A DNA stretch of 33,220 bases, from contig CANRQI010000010.1 in assembly GCA_947632835.1 (NCBI GenBank), forward strand, positions 1 through 33,220, given 5' to 3'. The DNA comes from an uncultured Clostridia bacterium. Its GTDB lineage: Bacteria; Bacillota; Clostridia; TANB77; CAG-508. Under the pieces are notes generated by a model. It did not search any database and was not told where the DNA came from. It worked only from the letters and a program-made list of their open reading frames with translations. This document shows, piece after piece, positions 1 to 7,192 of the stretch (position 1 is its first letter; each line of letters starts with the position of its first letter). A program made the position numbers and the translations under genes.

Positions 1-242
1 CCATTATCCATTAAAAAAAGTGCACATCCGAACCCTACTCCCGCCTGCTTCAAATCATGATAATCAAATCTATCTGGATAATATGTATTATCACAGATAA
101 TTCCATCTTTATTCATGTTTGCAAGCATTATCATGTACAACATCGATATTACAAATTCTGGAACTCTCTGTTCCTTAGCTGCAGTTTTCAATGTGTACTT
201 ACTATCCTTTAACCGTATATCTTTTCTTTTTAATTCTAACAT
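1..242 (-). CDS. Unrecognised protein, N-terminal 80 residues (gene runs off the window)
   Basis: An open frame starts at the ATG at 240-242 (minus strand) behind a GGGGG-type ribosome binding site and stays open to the left edge, so only the first 80 residues are visible. The protein begins MLELKRKDIRLKDSKYTLK and later has a hydrophobic stretch around FVISMLYMIMLANM followed by a Tyr/Asp-rich segment. I do not recognise the family. Base composition is less AT-rich than in the neighbours, and it uses a CGG arginine codon at 213-215, which is almost absent elsewhere in the window. That suggests recent acquisition. It has its own promoter (283-311), so it is a separate unit from mazF. Confidence 0.6.
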   Translation of the reverse strand, partial: MLELKRKDIRLKDSKYTLKTAAKEQRVPEFVISMLYMIMLANMNKDGIICDNTYYPDRFDYHDLKQAGVGFGCALFLMDN

Positions 243-282
243 AACTTACCCCCTTTAAAAAAAGTTATCTTATGACTTTAAT

Positions 283-311
283 AATATAGCACATTATTAA
301 TATTTTTTCAA
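283..311 (-). promoter_or_regulatory. Sigma-A type promoter for the left-edge gene
   Basis: On the minus strand there is TTGAAA (306-311), a 17-base spacer and TATATT (283-288), followed by a 40-base leader with a GGGGG ribosome binding site before the ATG at 242. Spacing and hexamers fit a vegetative promoter. Confidence 0.5.
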
Positions 312-325
312 CAATTATCATTTTT

Positions 326-342
326 ATAAAACATATATTTTT
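326..342. repeat. Solo arm matching the outer arm of palindromic element A
   Basis: The 17 bases ATAAAACATATATTTTT match the outer arm of element A (see 8605-8738) exactly. The rest of the element is absent. It lies between the 3' end of mazF and the left-edge gene. It may be a decayed copy, or chance in AT-rich sequence. Confidence 0.35.
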
Positions 343-357
343 CGTAACTTTTGGATA

Positions 358-702
358 TTATAAACCAAAGCTTATACCTATAGCATCATTTACCCTTTCC
401 ATAAGTGCTTCATTACTTATATGTCCTATTTTTTCTTTTAATCTACTCTTATCTATTGTTCTAATTTGCTCTGCTAAAACTACTGATTCTGATTTTAACC
501 CTATTTCTGTTGAACCTATTTCAATATGTGTAGGAAGTTTAGCTTTTCCAGTCTGTGAAGTAATTGCAGCTGCTATTACTGTTGGACTATATTTATTTCC
601 AGTATCGTTTTGTATAATTAAAACTGGTCTAATTCCTCCCTGCTCTGAACCTACAACAGGACTCAAATCCGCATAAAACATATCTCCTCTTTTTATTACC
701 AT
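358..702 (-). CDS. mazF: MazF/EndoA-type mRNA endoribonuclease (PemK-like toxin)
   Basis: A 114-residue protein of the MazF/PemK/EndoA family, which cleaves single-stranded mRNA at short sequence motifs. It shows the family landmarks in order: an N-terminal [20 protein letters not shown] stretch, [24 protein letters not shown], and [11 protein letters not shown] near the C-terminus. These closely follow the Bacillus NdoA pattern. I chose the ATG at 700-702 because AGGAG sits 8 bases upstream; the frame extends to a GTG at 709-711 that overlaps that ribosome binding site. It is the last gene of the minD-to-mazF cluster. In Bacillus an antitoxin gene lies directly upstream, but here the 55-base gap to the GerS-like gene has no room for one. 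The toxin is either orphan or has a distant antitoxin. Confidence 0.92.
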   Translation of the reverse strand: MVIKRGDMFYADLSPVVGSEQGGIRPVLIIQNDTGNKYSPTVIAAAITSQTGKAKLPTHIEIGSTEIGLKSESVVLAEQIRTIDKSRLKEKIGHISNEALMERVNDAIGISFGL

Positions 703-757
703 AATATTCACTCCTAATTATTACATATTTAAATAGAATTATTGAAATATATTTAAG

Positions 758-1357
758 CTACATAATTTCTATATTTGTATATTCTATGCAAACTATAACC
801 TGCTTGTCACTATTTTTTATTATAAGTTTTTTTGGATAGCCAGTGTTTTTGTCTATATATAATTCTTTGTATTTTATGTATTTATTAGAATTTTTTAACT
901 CCATTTTAACAACTATTTCTTCATTTTCTTCAAATTTTTTTACGTTTTCACTACTTTCCTTGTATTCTTTTCCAAAAGTTCTTAAAAATAAATAATCATT
1001 CGTTACTTCTTTATAATCTTCATATATTTTTTCTAATTTCAATTTTGTATTTTTTATATATAATTTATTTTCTTTTATTTCAATTAATAAACCTTCTATA
1101 TCACCGCTACTAATTACTTTTTGGTAACTATAATTATCTTTTTCCTCTTGCTTTAGCTTATATATATGCTCATTTTTATTGCTATAAACAGTAACTTTCA
1201 TTTCTGCATTATAATTCACATTCTCACTTAAGATACTTTCAATAATTTCTTCTTGATTTTTACTAATTATATTATTACCATTTATAAAATTTTTATAATA
1301 AAAAATTGCAAAAATTAAAATTAAAAACAAAATTAAAAATATGTATTTCTTCTTCAA
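758..1357 (-). CDS. Membrane-anchored GerS-like / LolA-fold protein
   Basis: A 199-residue protein with one N-terminal hydrophobic segment (residues about 5-22) and an extracytoplasmic rest. The C-terminal pattern ELYIDKNTGYPKKLIIKN, then a strand ending in EYTNIEI, is typical of LolA-fold proteins such as the clostridial germination lipoprotein GerS, where a 'YIDK-TG-P--L' turn is common. There is no lipobox cysteine, so it is probably tethered by an uncleaved helix rather than lipid. The start is a TTG (1355-1357) with GGGAGG 8 bases upstream. It sits between dus and mazF; a gerS-alr-mazEF neighbourhood is known in some Clostridia, which supports the assignment weakly. Similar C-terminal motifs occur in the proteins at 5663-6292, 6325-7191 and 7914-8540. 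Confidence 0.5.
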   Translation of the reverse strand: MKKKYIFLILFLILIFAIFYYKNFINGNNIISKNQEEIIESILSENVNYNAEMKVTVYSNKNEHIYKLKQEEKDNYSYQKVISSGDIEGLLIEIKENKLYIKNTKLKLEKIYEDYKEVTNDYLFLRTFGKEYKESSENVKKFEENEEIVVKMELKNSNKYIKYKELYIDKNTGYPKKLIIKNSDKQVIVCIEYTNIEIM

Positions 1358-1401
1358 AATAAAAACCTCCCATATAAATTATGAAAGATTTCTATAGTTT
1401 A

Positions 1402-2365
1402 TTAATTTAATTCAAAAATATCATAAAAACTTTGCCTTGAAGATATAGTATTTATTTTTTCTTTAAAAATATGTGCATTCGGCATTCCTTTTACATACCA
1501 AGCTAAGAACTTTCTTATTTCTCTTGTAGCAGTATATTCGCCCTTATCTTCTAATAATAATTCAAAATGTTCTTTTAAAACTTGTATTTTTTCTTCATTC
1601 GAAATCATTTCAAGTTTTTCTCCTGTTTTCAAAAAATGAATAATTCTCTTAAATATCCATGGATTTCCGAAGACTCGCCCTTCCTATCATTATTCCATCA
1701 CATCCAGTTTCATCAAACATTTTTTTTGCATCTTCTTCGCAAAGTATATCTCCATTTCCAATTACTGGAATATTTACAGATTCCTTCACTTCTCTTACTG
1801 CTGAAATATCAGATTTTCCAGTATAAAATTCATTTCTTGTTCTTCCATGAACTACTATTGCAGAAATTCCTGCTTCTTCTGCTATTTTTGCAATTTCTTT
1901 AGAAACTATATGTTCATTATCCCAGCCTTTTCTAATTTTTAAAGTAACTGGTTTAGTAGACTTTTTTACAACCTCTTCTAATATTTTTTTAGCTAATTCT
2001 AAATTTAGTAGAAGTTTACTACCATCACCATTTTTTACAACTTTTGGAGCAGGACATCCCATATTCACATCTAATATATCAGTTATTTTACTCACAAATT
2101 CAGCTGCTATTCCCATGGATTCAACTTCACTTCCAAAAATTTGCATAGAAATCGGATGTTCATTTTTACTTTCAAGCATCTTTAAAGTTTTTTCATCTTT
2201 ATAACAAATTGCTTTACTACTAACCATTTCATTACATACTAAACCAGGATTTCCATATTTTTTTGTAATTAAACGAAATGGCAAGTCTGTAACACCTGCC
2301 ATTGGAGCGAGTATAATATTATTTTCTAATTCTACATTTCCTATTTTCAACTTTTTTAAATACAT
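1402..2365 (-). CDS. dusB: tRNA-dihydrouridine synthase, interrupted by one extra base at a CTT-CGG site
   Basis: FMN-dependent Dus enzymes reduce uridines in the tRNA D-loop. The N-terminal part (238 codons from the ATG at 2365) shows the FMN-site LAPMAGVTDLPFR (19-31), the catalytic cysteine in NMGCPAPKV (Cys104), LKIRKGW (142-148), VVHGRTR (171-177) and IGRASL (227-232). Frame 0 then reads CGG and hits TAA six codons on. Moving forward one base after Leu232 gives GRAS-L-GNPWIF, the expected Dus sequence, and continues through KTGEKLEMIS to the stop at 1402. The joined length of about 320 residues is normal. The downstream half has no sensible start of its own. This is programmed +1 frameshifting, a true lesion or an assembly error; see 1666-1672. 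Confidence 0.88.
1666..1672 (-). other. Candidate +1 recoding site CTT-CGG-A in dus
   Basis: Codon 232 is CTT (1670-1672) and codon 233 is CGG (1667-1669). Skipping one base lets GGA (1666-1668) be read as the conserved Gly. This resembles the RF2 site CUU-UGA-C, where tRNA-Leu slips from CUU to UUU while the next codon is decoded slowly. A purine-rich run, GGAAGGGCGAG, lies just upstream and could act as an internal Shine-Dalgarno stimulator. Frame 0 ends at TAA after six more codons. Recoding is an inference. Confidence 0.5.
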
Positions 2366-2377
2366 TTCTTCTTCCTT

Positions 2378-3509
2378 TTAATTACCATACATATTATATC
2401 TGCTATTATAATTTAATCCTTTTTTTCTTCTTGAACTGATATTTAACAATAAACCTATACAAATAAAGTTAGTTATAAGTGAACTTCCACCATAACTTAC
2501 AAATGGTAGTGGAACACCTGTAATTGGAAGTAAACCTATTGTCATTCCAATATTTTCTATCATGTGAAAAAATAATATGCCTGCGATTCCTATTGCAATA
2601 TAAGAACCTATACTATCTTCTGCATTTTTCGCAATACCAATAGCTTTGGTAACTAATATAACATAGAGCACTGCTATTGTACTTGTTGCAACAAATCCCA
2701 TTTCTTCACCAATAACAGAATAAATAAAATCTGTAGTTTTTGGATATAAATATCCGAAGTTGTGTTTGATTTCCTTTTAATAACCCCATTCCTAAAAATT
2801 GTCCTGCACCAATAGCAAGCTTTGATTGAATTATATTATATCCATCTCCCCTTGGATCACTTTCTGGATTTAAAAATATTTCAATTCTTGCTTTTGCATG
2901 TTTAGGCAAATTTTTATAAACAAACGGTGAAGCTATTGCAACTACTAAAATTGCTAATATTATATACTTTCGATCTATTCCTGAAACAAATAGCATAAAT
3001 AACATTGCAAAAACATAAGATAATGCTGTTCCAAAATCTGGTTGTATTATTATAAGTCCTAAAGGAATAGCCCAAAAGAAAAAATATACTATTAATTTCC
3101 ATGGTTTATTAATTTCTTTTTTTCCTTTTAACTGTAATTGATATAATACTAATGCTAAAAACATTATTACTACTATTTTTCCGAGTTCAGATGGCTGAAA
3201 AGATAAAAATTCTTCTATTTGATACCAGCTTCTAGCACCACTTATAGGTTTTGTAAATAATACTCCAACCAGTAATCCCATAAAAATTATGTATAATACT
3301 GGTGAAAATTTAACTATCAGCCTATAATCTATTACGTAAACTAAAACAATAAAAGGAATACTTATAAAAAACCATTGTAATTGTTTTTTAAATTCATCAA
3401 GTTGTGTTGATTGAGTCGCTGAATAAAGTGCTACTAAACCAATTGCCAAAAGTAACAAACTTATTATTAAAACAACCCAGTCTGTATTTTTTAATCTTTT
3501 CTCTTTCAT
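2378..3509 (-). CDS. rodA: RodA/FtsW-type peptidoglycan glycosyltransferase (SEDS), interrupted at a CTT-CGG site
   Basis: An integral membrane SEDS protein that polymerises glycan strands from lipid II, normally paired with a class B penicillin-binding protein. The first 251 codons show about eight hydrophobic segments and SEDS landmarks: GARSWYQIEEFLSFQPSELGK, IIQPDFGTALSY, NPESDPRGDGYNIIQS and GAGQFLGMGLLKGNQTQL. Frame 0 then reads CGG and stops 16 codons later. A one-base forward step restores QL-GYLYPKTTDFIYSVIGEE, the conserved block, and continues through PLPFVSYGGSSL to the stop at 2378. The joined protein is about 376 residues, typical of RodA. I prefer RodA to FtsW because it follows minD-minE, a common clostridial arrangement with the shape genes. 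The frame break has the same heptamer as in dus, 12 bases beyond the rodA stop. Confidence 0.88.
2753..2759 (-). other. Candidate +1 recoding site CTT-CGG-A in rodA
   Basis: Codon 251 is CTT (2757-2759) and codon 252 is CGG (2754-2756). Reading GGA (2753-2755) instead restores the SEDS protein. The heptamer CTTCGGA is identical to that in dus and occurs nowhere else in the window that I could find. A purine run, AAAGGAAA, lies about 10 bases upstream, farther than in the RF2 site. Recoding is an inference. Confidence 0.5.
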
Positions 3510-3572
3510 TAAAAAATTTATTCCTTTCTCATTTCTATTAAATTACTTTTTATGTAATACAGAAAGTTAGTT

Positions 3573-4586
3573 TTATTTATTTTTTCTACCTTTTCTTGAT
3601 TTATTAGATTTCCTTCTTCCATTTCTTCTATTTGATTTTATATTTTTAGGTGATTTTACATTCTTATCATTTGAATTGTTTTCACTCTGTTCTAAATTTT
3701 TTAACTGTTTTTCCTCCTCTTCAGCTGCTTTTAACAAATCATCAAAAGTAACATCATCATCGTCGTCATAATCATCATAATCTTCTTGTTCACTCATTTT
3801 TAAACTAGATTCAAAATCTATTTTACTCTCACTTATTTCAGTTTCAGACTCATCTTCATTTTCCTCATCTGCTATTTCTTCTGCTGTTATCTCATCTTTG
3901 TTTTCTTCTACTTCTGCTATTGCTTCTTCTTTGTTTTCTCCTACCTCTGCTGTTGCTTCTTCCTTATTTCCTTCTATTTCTGCCGTTGCTTCTTCCTTGT
4001 TTCCTTCTATTTCTGCCGTTGATTCTTCTCTATTTTCTTCTATTTCTGCCATTGCTTCTTCTTTGTTTTCTTCTACTTCTGTCGTTGCTTCTTCTCTATT
4101 TTCTTCTACTTCTGTCACTGCTTCTTCTCTATTTTCCTCTACTTCTGCTATTGCTTCCTCTTTATTTTCTTCTATTATTTTTTCACTTTCTGCTTCTTTT
4201 GATAAATTACTATTATCAAATTCTTGAACATTTAAAGCTCTTTCACTTCCTTCTTTTAACACTTCACATTTTATATCATTTCTAATATTTAAAATAGGAA
4301 TATTAGCATATAATGATGGAGCTCCCATAGTACCATCATCATTTTCTTTATTTGTAAGTCTAACATCTATCTGAGATTCATCTACAATAATATATTTCTT
4401 TATTACATCTAATATTTCTTGTTTCATAAGCTCTAAAAAATCTGCTGAAACATTAGCTCTATCTTGCATTAATACAAGATGCAATCTTTCTTTTGCAGCA
4501 TCTTTTGAAGATGTTGTTTCTATCAAAAGTTCTTTTGGTTCATTTTTTATTATTTTCTTAAAAAAACTACCTATATTCTCAAACAT
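3573..4586 (-). CDS. minE: MinE cell-division topological factor with a long acidic repeat extension
   Basis: MinE drives MinD off the membrane and sets up the Min pattern that places the division site. Residues 1-100 are a complete MinE: an N-terminal amphipathic segment (FENIGSFFKKII), the MinD-contact region SSKDAAKERLHLVLMQDRAN (26-45), and the dimerisation fold with EILDVIKKYIIVDESQIDVRL (57-77). Family members are usually about 90 residues; this one is 337. Residues 139-237 are nine copies of an 11-residue unit like EENKEEAIAEV. An Asp/Glu stretch (about 238-300) and a strongly basic tail ending RKSNKSRKGRKNK follow. The extension is predicted helical or disordered and its role is unknown. 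It lies 23 bases downstream of minD, clearly in one operon. No minC is present nearby. Confidence 0.85.
   Translation of the reverse strand: MFENIGSFFKKIIKNEPKELLIETTSSKDAAKERLHLVLMQDRANVSADFLELMKQEILDVIKKYIIVDESQIDVRLTNKENDDGTMGAPSLYANIPILNIRNDIKCEVLKEGSERALNVQEFDNSNLSKEAESEKIIEENKEEAIAEVEENREEAVTEVEENREEATTEVEENKEEAMAEIEENREESTAEIEGNKEEATAEIEGNKEEATAEVGENKEEAIAEVEENKDEITAEEIADEENEDESETEISESKIDFESSLKMSEQEDYDDYDDDDDVTFDDLLKAAEEEEKQLKNLEQSENNSNDKNVKSPKNIKSNRRNGRRKSNKSRKGRKNK
3876..4172 (-). repeat. Nine tandem 33-bp repeats inside minE
   Basis: These encode nine 11-residue units with consensus E(E/G)N(K/R)EE(A/S)xAE(V/I). Units differ by synonymous and conservative changes and the period is strictly 33 bp. 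This preserves frame and allows copy-number change by slippage. The long open frames on the opposite strand over this segment are shadows of the repeat. Confidence 0.9.
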
Positions 4587-4609
4587 TTTCTACCTCCACT
4601 AAAATTTAT

Positions 4610-5407
4610 TTAATTGCTTCTTTTAAATAATCTTTTTAATTTAGCAAAGAGTCCCTTCTCCTTTCCAGGAACAGTAACCTCTATATTTTCTCCTAAAATT
4701 CTTTTTGAAATTTCTAAATAAGCTTTTCCTGAAGGCGCTTTTTTATTAGAGATTACGGGTTCACCTTTATTTGTTTGAGTAATAATATATTCATCATCTG
4801 GAACCACACCAATTAAATCAATAGATAATAAATCTACAATATCATCAACATCCATCATTTCCCCTTTTTTTACCATTGATGGACGTAATCTATTAACTAT
4901 TAATTCTGGATTTTTCACATCAGATGACTCCAATAATCCAATAATTCTGTCTGCATCTCTAATTGCAGATATTTCAGCTGTTGTAACAACTAACGCACGT
5001 GTTGCACCTGCAATTGCATTTTTAAATCCTTGTTCAATTCCTGCTGGACAGTCTATTAAAACATAATCAAATTCTTCTTTTAGTCTACTAATTAAATTTC
5101 TCATTTGTTCTTCATCTACTGCTGTTTTATCCCTAGTTTGAGCAGCTGGAAGTAAGAAAAGTTCTTTAAATCTTTTATCTTTAATTAAAGCTTGTCTTAA
5201 TTTGCATTTTTCTTCTATTACATCAACTAAATCATAAACTATTCTATTTTCTAATCCCATAACAACATCTAAATTTCTAAGTCCAATATCAGTATCTACT
5301 AATGCCACTTTTTTTCCAGCTAATGCTAATGCTGAGCCTAGATTTGCTGTCGTAGTTGTTTTACCAACTCCTCCTTTTCCTGATGTTATAACGATAACTT
5401 CTCCCAT
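4610..5407 (-). CDS. minD: Septum-site determining ATPase MinD
   Basis: A 265-residue ParA/MinD-family ATPase that cycles on and off the membrane and positions the division machinery. It has the deviant Walker A KGGVGKT (residues 11-17), DTDIGLRNLD (switch I region, about 39-48), LIDCPAGIEQGF (Walker B region, about 117-128), and a C-terminal amphipathic membrane-targeting helix, KGLFAKLKRLFKR. Length is typical. The start ATG (5405-5407) has AGGAGG upstream in a short leader, and a promoter lies at 5501-5529. It heads the minD-minE-rodA-dus-gerS-like-mazF cluster. MinC, its usual partner, is not upstream; the next genes are an unrelated sigma-factor unit. Confidence 0.96.
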   Translation of the reverse strand: MGEVIVITSGKGGVGKTTTTANLGSALALAGKKVALVDTDIGLRNLDVVMGLENRIVYDLVDVIEEKCKLRQALIKDKRFKELFLLPAAQTRDKTAVDEEQMRNLISRLKEEFDYVLIDCPAGIEQGFKNAIAGATRALVVTTAEISAIRDADRIIGLLESSDVKNPELIVNRLRPSMVKKGEMMDVDDIVDLLSIDLIGVVPDDEYIITQTNKGEPVISNKKAPSGKAYLEISKRILGENIEVTVPGKEKGLFAKLKRLFKRSN

Positions 5408-5500
5408 TACTAGATTTCCTCCTTAAAATACTGTCTATTTTATCTCTTTTGAAGAATTTATTTATTTCCTTCATAATTGCTTAATCTAAATTACCTTAAT

Positions 5501-5529
5501 ATAATATATTTTTTTTACATAAAAGTCAA
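5501..5529 (-). promoter_or_regulatory. Promoter of the minD cluster
   Basis: On the minus strand there is TTGACT (5524-5529), a 17-base spacer and TATTAT (5501-5506), about 95 bases before minD. The rest of the 255-base gap (5408-5662) is AT-rich and contains an inverted repeat, GTAATATTTTTGTAA (5549-5563) with TTACAAATATTAC (5628-5640), that may end the sigma-factor transcript. I see no gene in it. Confidence 0.6.
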
Positions 5530-5662
5530 TGAAAGTTCACATTTTTTTGTAATATTTTTGTAATAAATTATAAATATATTTTTTTATAAATTCATAAACC
5601 CTAAGGAAATCTTAATTATTCTAAATGTTACAAATATTACATAACATAATAAACTAAATTTT

Positions 5663-6292
5663 TTATTCATTTTCAAATTTTGAAAAATCTGGTTCTGCCA
5701 CATCTGAATCAGAAGTTTTATCATTTTCAAATTTACATTTATATAAATGAAATTTTGAATCTCTTACTCCTATTGGTAAATATGTTTCTTTATCTATATA
5801 AATTTCATAACCTTCTTGTAACTCATTAAAAGTTACTGCTAAACATTTTTCATTTTCAAACTCATATGGTATAACACTTTTTATTTTTAAATTTGAAATA
5901 TCCATAGCAATTCCTACATCAAAGCAAGCATCATACCATGAAAAACTCCATTCCGTACTAACATAGAAACTATATTTCTTTTGATTTTCATCATCTTCAT
6001 TTTTAAGAATTTGTTTCACAATCTTTCCATCCGTATAAGTTTCACTTAATAATTCATCTTTAGATTTTATTGTTCTTATTTTGTTTCCATTTTTTCCATA
6101 TTCTTCCAATAACATTCCATCATCTTTTTCAAAATATAAGTGATAATTTCTATTTTTAAAAAAGGCATTAATATTAGATTTGAATTTTTTAATATTATAT
6201 GTACTTTTAAGTATTAAAAATATATTAATTACAATAACTACCACTAAAATTAATATTAATATAATACTAAATTTTTTTATACATTTTTTCAT
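5663..6292 (-). CDS. Unknown membrane-anchored protein of the ECF sigma unit
   Basis: A 209-residue protein with one N-terminal membrane segment (about residues 8-27: FSIILILILVVVIVINIF) and an extracytoplasmic remainder. I placed the start at the ATG at 6290-6292 because AAAGGAGTG lies just upstream; an in-frame upstream ATG (6317-6319) has no such site. The C-terminal pattern IYIDKETYLPIGV, then a segment ending VAEPDFSKFE, matches the C-terminal part of the anti-sigma factor at 6325-7191 (FEKETGLLIKS, then VEPPDTTGLE). The two probably share an extracytoplasmic sensor-like fold. It is the third gene of a sigma, anti-sigma, accessory operon, 32 bases after the anti-sigma gene. Function unknown; a co-sensor role is an inference. 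Confidence 0.7.
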   Translation of the reverse strand: MKKCIKKFSIILILILVVVIVINIFLILKSTYNIKKFKSNINAFFKNRNYHLYFEKDDGMLLEEYGKNGNKIRTIKSKDELLSETYTDGKIVKQILKNEDDENQKKYSFYVSTEWSFSWYDACFDVGIAMDISNLKIKSVIPYEFENEKCLAVTFNELQEGYEIYIDKETYLPIGVRDSKFHLYKCKFENDKTSDSDVAEPDFSKFENE

Positions 6293-6324
6293 ACCAAATT
6301 CACTCCTTTCTTTCAACATATTTT

Positions 6325-7191
6325 TTAATTATCTATCTTATGTATCTCAAGTCCAGTAGTATCTGGTGGTTCTACCATTTTGTCATTCACACAATTATTA
6401 TAATAAGTATAAAGCTTTGTATTTTCTTTTGTAGATTTTATTAAAAGTCCTGTTTCTTTTTCAAACCAATATGTTCCATTTTCATAAGAAATAGCATAAC
6501 ATTCTATATTTTCAACATCTTCAGTTCTTATTTTCATAAAAACTGACTTTTTTAATTCTTTTAAAAAACTTTCTTTATAAATAGAAGCTGTATAAATATT
6601 ACTATCATTTGGGAAAAAGTCATATTCATTTAAACTTTGTCTACTACTATTATCATCATCAATTACTTTACTTAATCTATAGTATTTACCATCTTTTTTA
6701 TACTCATATATTTTCATATATTGTTCTCTTTCAGAATCATCCATAAAGAAAACCGTTTGTATATGTAAATATTTTTTATCTTTAACTAAATTTATTTCTT
6801 TACCAATATAATCTCCCGTTATAAATGTTTTTATCATCATATAATTTTCTTTATTAATTTTAGAATCGCCTAATTTATATAATTTTGATAAAATTATATA
6901 ATTGCGCAAAATTGAAATTGCAAATGTTAATATAATTATAACTATTAATATAACTAAGAATTTTAAAATTTTCATTTTGAAATTGATTTTTTTAATATAA
7001 TTTACTTCTTTATCATTTTTTTCTGTAATGTTATTTGTTTTTATATCTTTTTTCATATCTTCTAATATTTTTTTACAATCTTCACAATCTATTAAATGTT
7101 CTTCAATAAATTTATTTGTTTCACTATTTGTAAGATTTTCAATATAATTTGGCAATAAATCCTGAATAATTTTACAATTTTTCTTATTCAT
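6325..7191 (-). CDS. Transmembrane anti-sigma factor with zinc-finger (ZAS) domain
   Basis: A 288-residue protein that probably holds the adjacent ECF sigma factor inactive at the membrane. Residues 1-45 form a ZAS-type domain with His32-x3-Cys36-x2-Cys39 (EHLIDCEDCKK). Residues about 75-96 are one transmembrane helix, and residues about 100-288 are extracytoplasmic, ending with the FEKETGLLIKS ... VEPPDTTGLE pattern shared with the neighbour. The ATG at 7189-7191 follows AAAGGAGGTGG, which lies inside the last codons of the sigma gene. Only one base separates the two genes, so they are translationally coupled. The signal sensed cannot be read from the sequence. Confidence 0.85.
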   Translation of the reverse strand: MNKKNCKIIQDLLPNYIENLTNSETNKFIEEHLIDCEDCKKILEDMKKDIKTNNITEKNDKEVNYIKKINFKMKILKFLVILIVIIILTFAISILRNYIILSKLYKLGDSKINKENYMMIKTFITGDYIGKEINLVKDKKYLHIQTVFFMDDSEREQYMKIYEYKKDGKYYRLSKVIDDDNSSRQSLNEYDFFPNDSNIYTASIYKESFLKELKKSVFMKIRTEDVENIECYAISYENGTYWFEKETGLLIKSTKENTKLYTYYNNCVNDKMVEPPDTTGLEIHKIDN

Positions 7192-7192
7192 A

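Noticed and set aside
1402..3509. Treating dus and rodA as four separate genes or as plain pseudogenes
   Set aside because: Each pair joins into one full-length conserved protein by a single one-base step at the same heptamer. The downstream halves lack plausible starts at their true beginnings, and the rest of each protein shows no decay.
3876..4172. 33-bp tandem units as a CRISPR array
   Set aside because: There are no spacers; the units are contiguous, in frame and code for acidic repeats inside minE.
3898..4285. Long plus-strand open frames opposite minE
   Set aside because: They are Ser/Leu-rich shadows of the repeat on the other strand, with no ribosome binding site.
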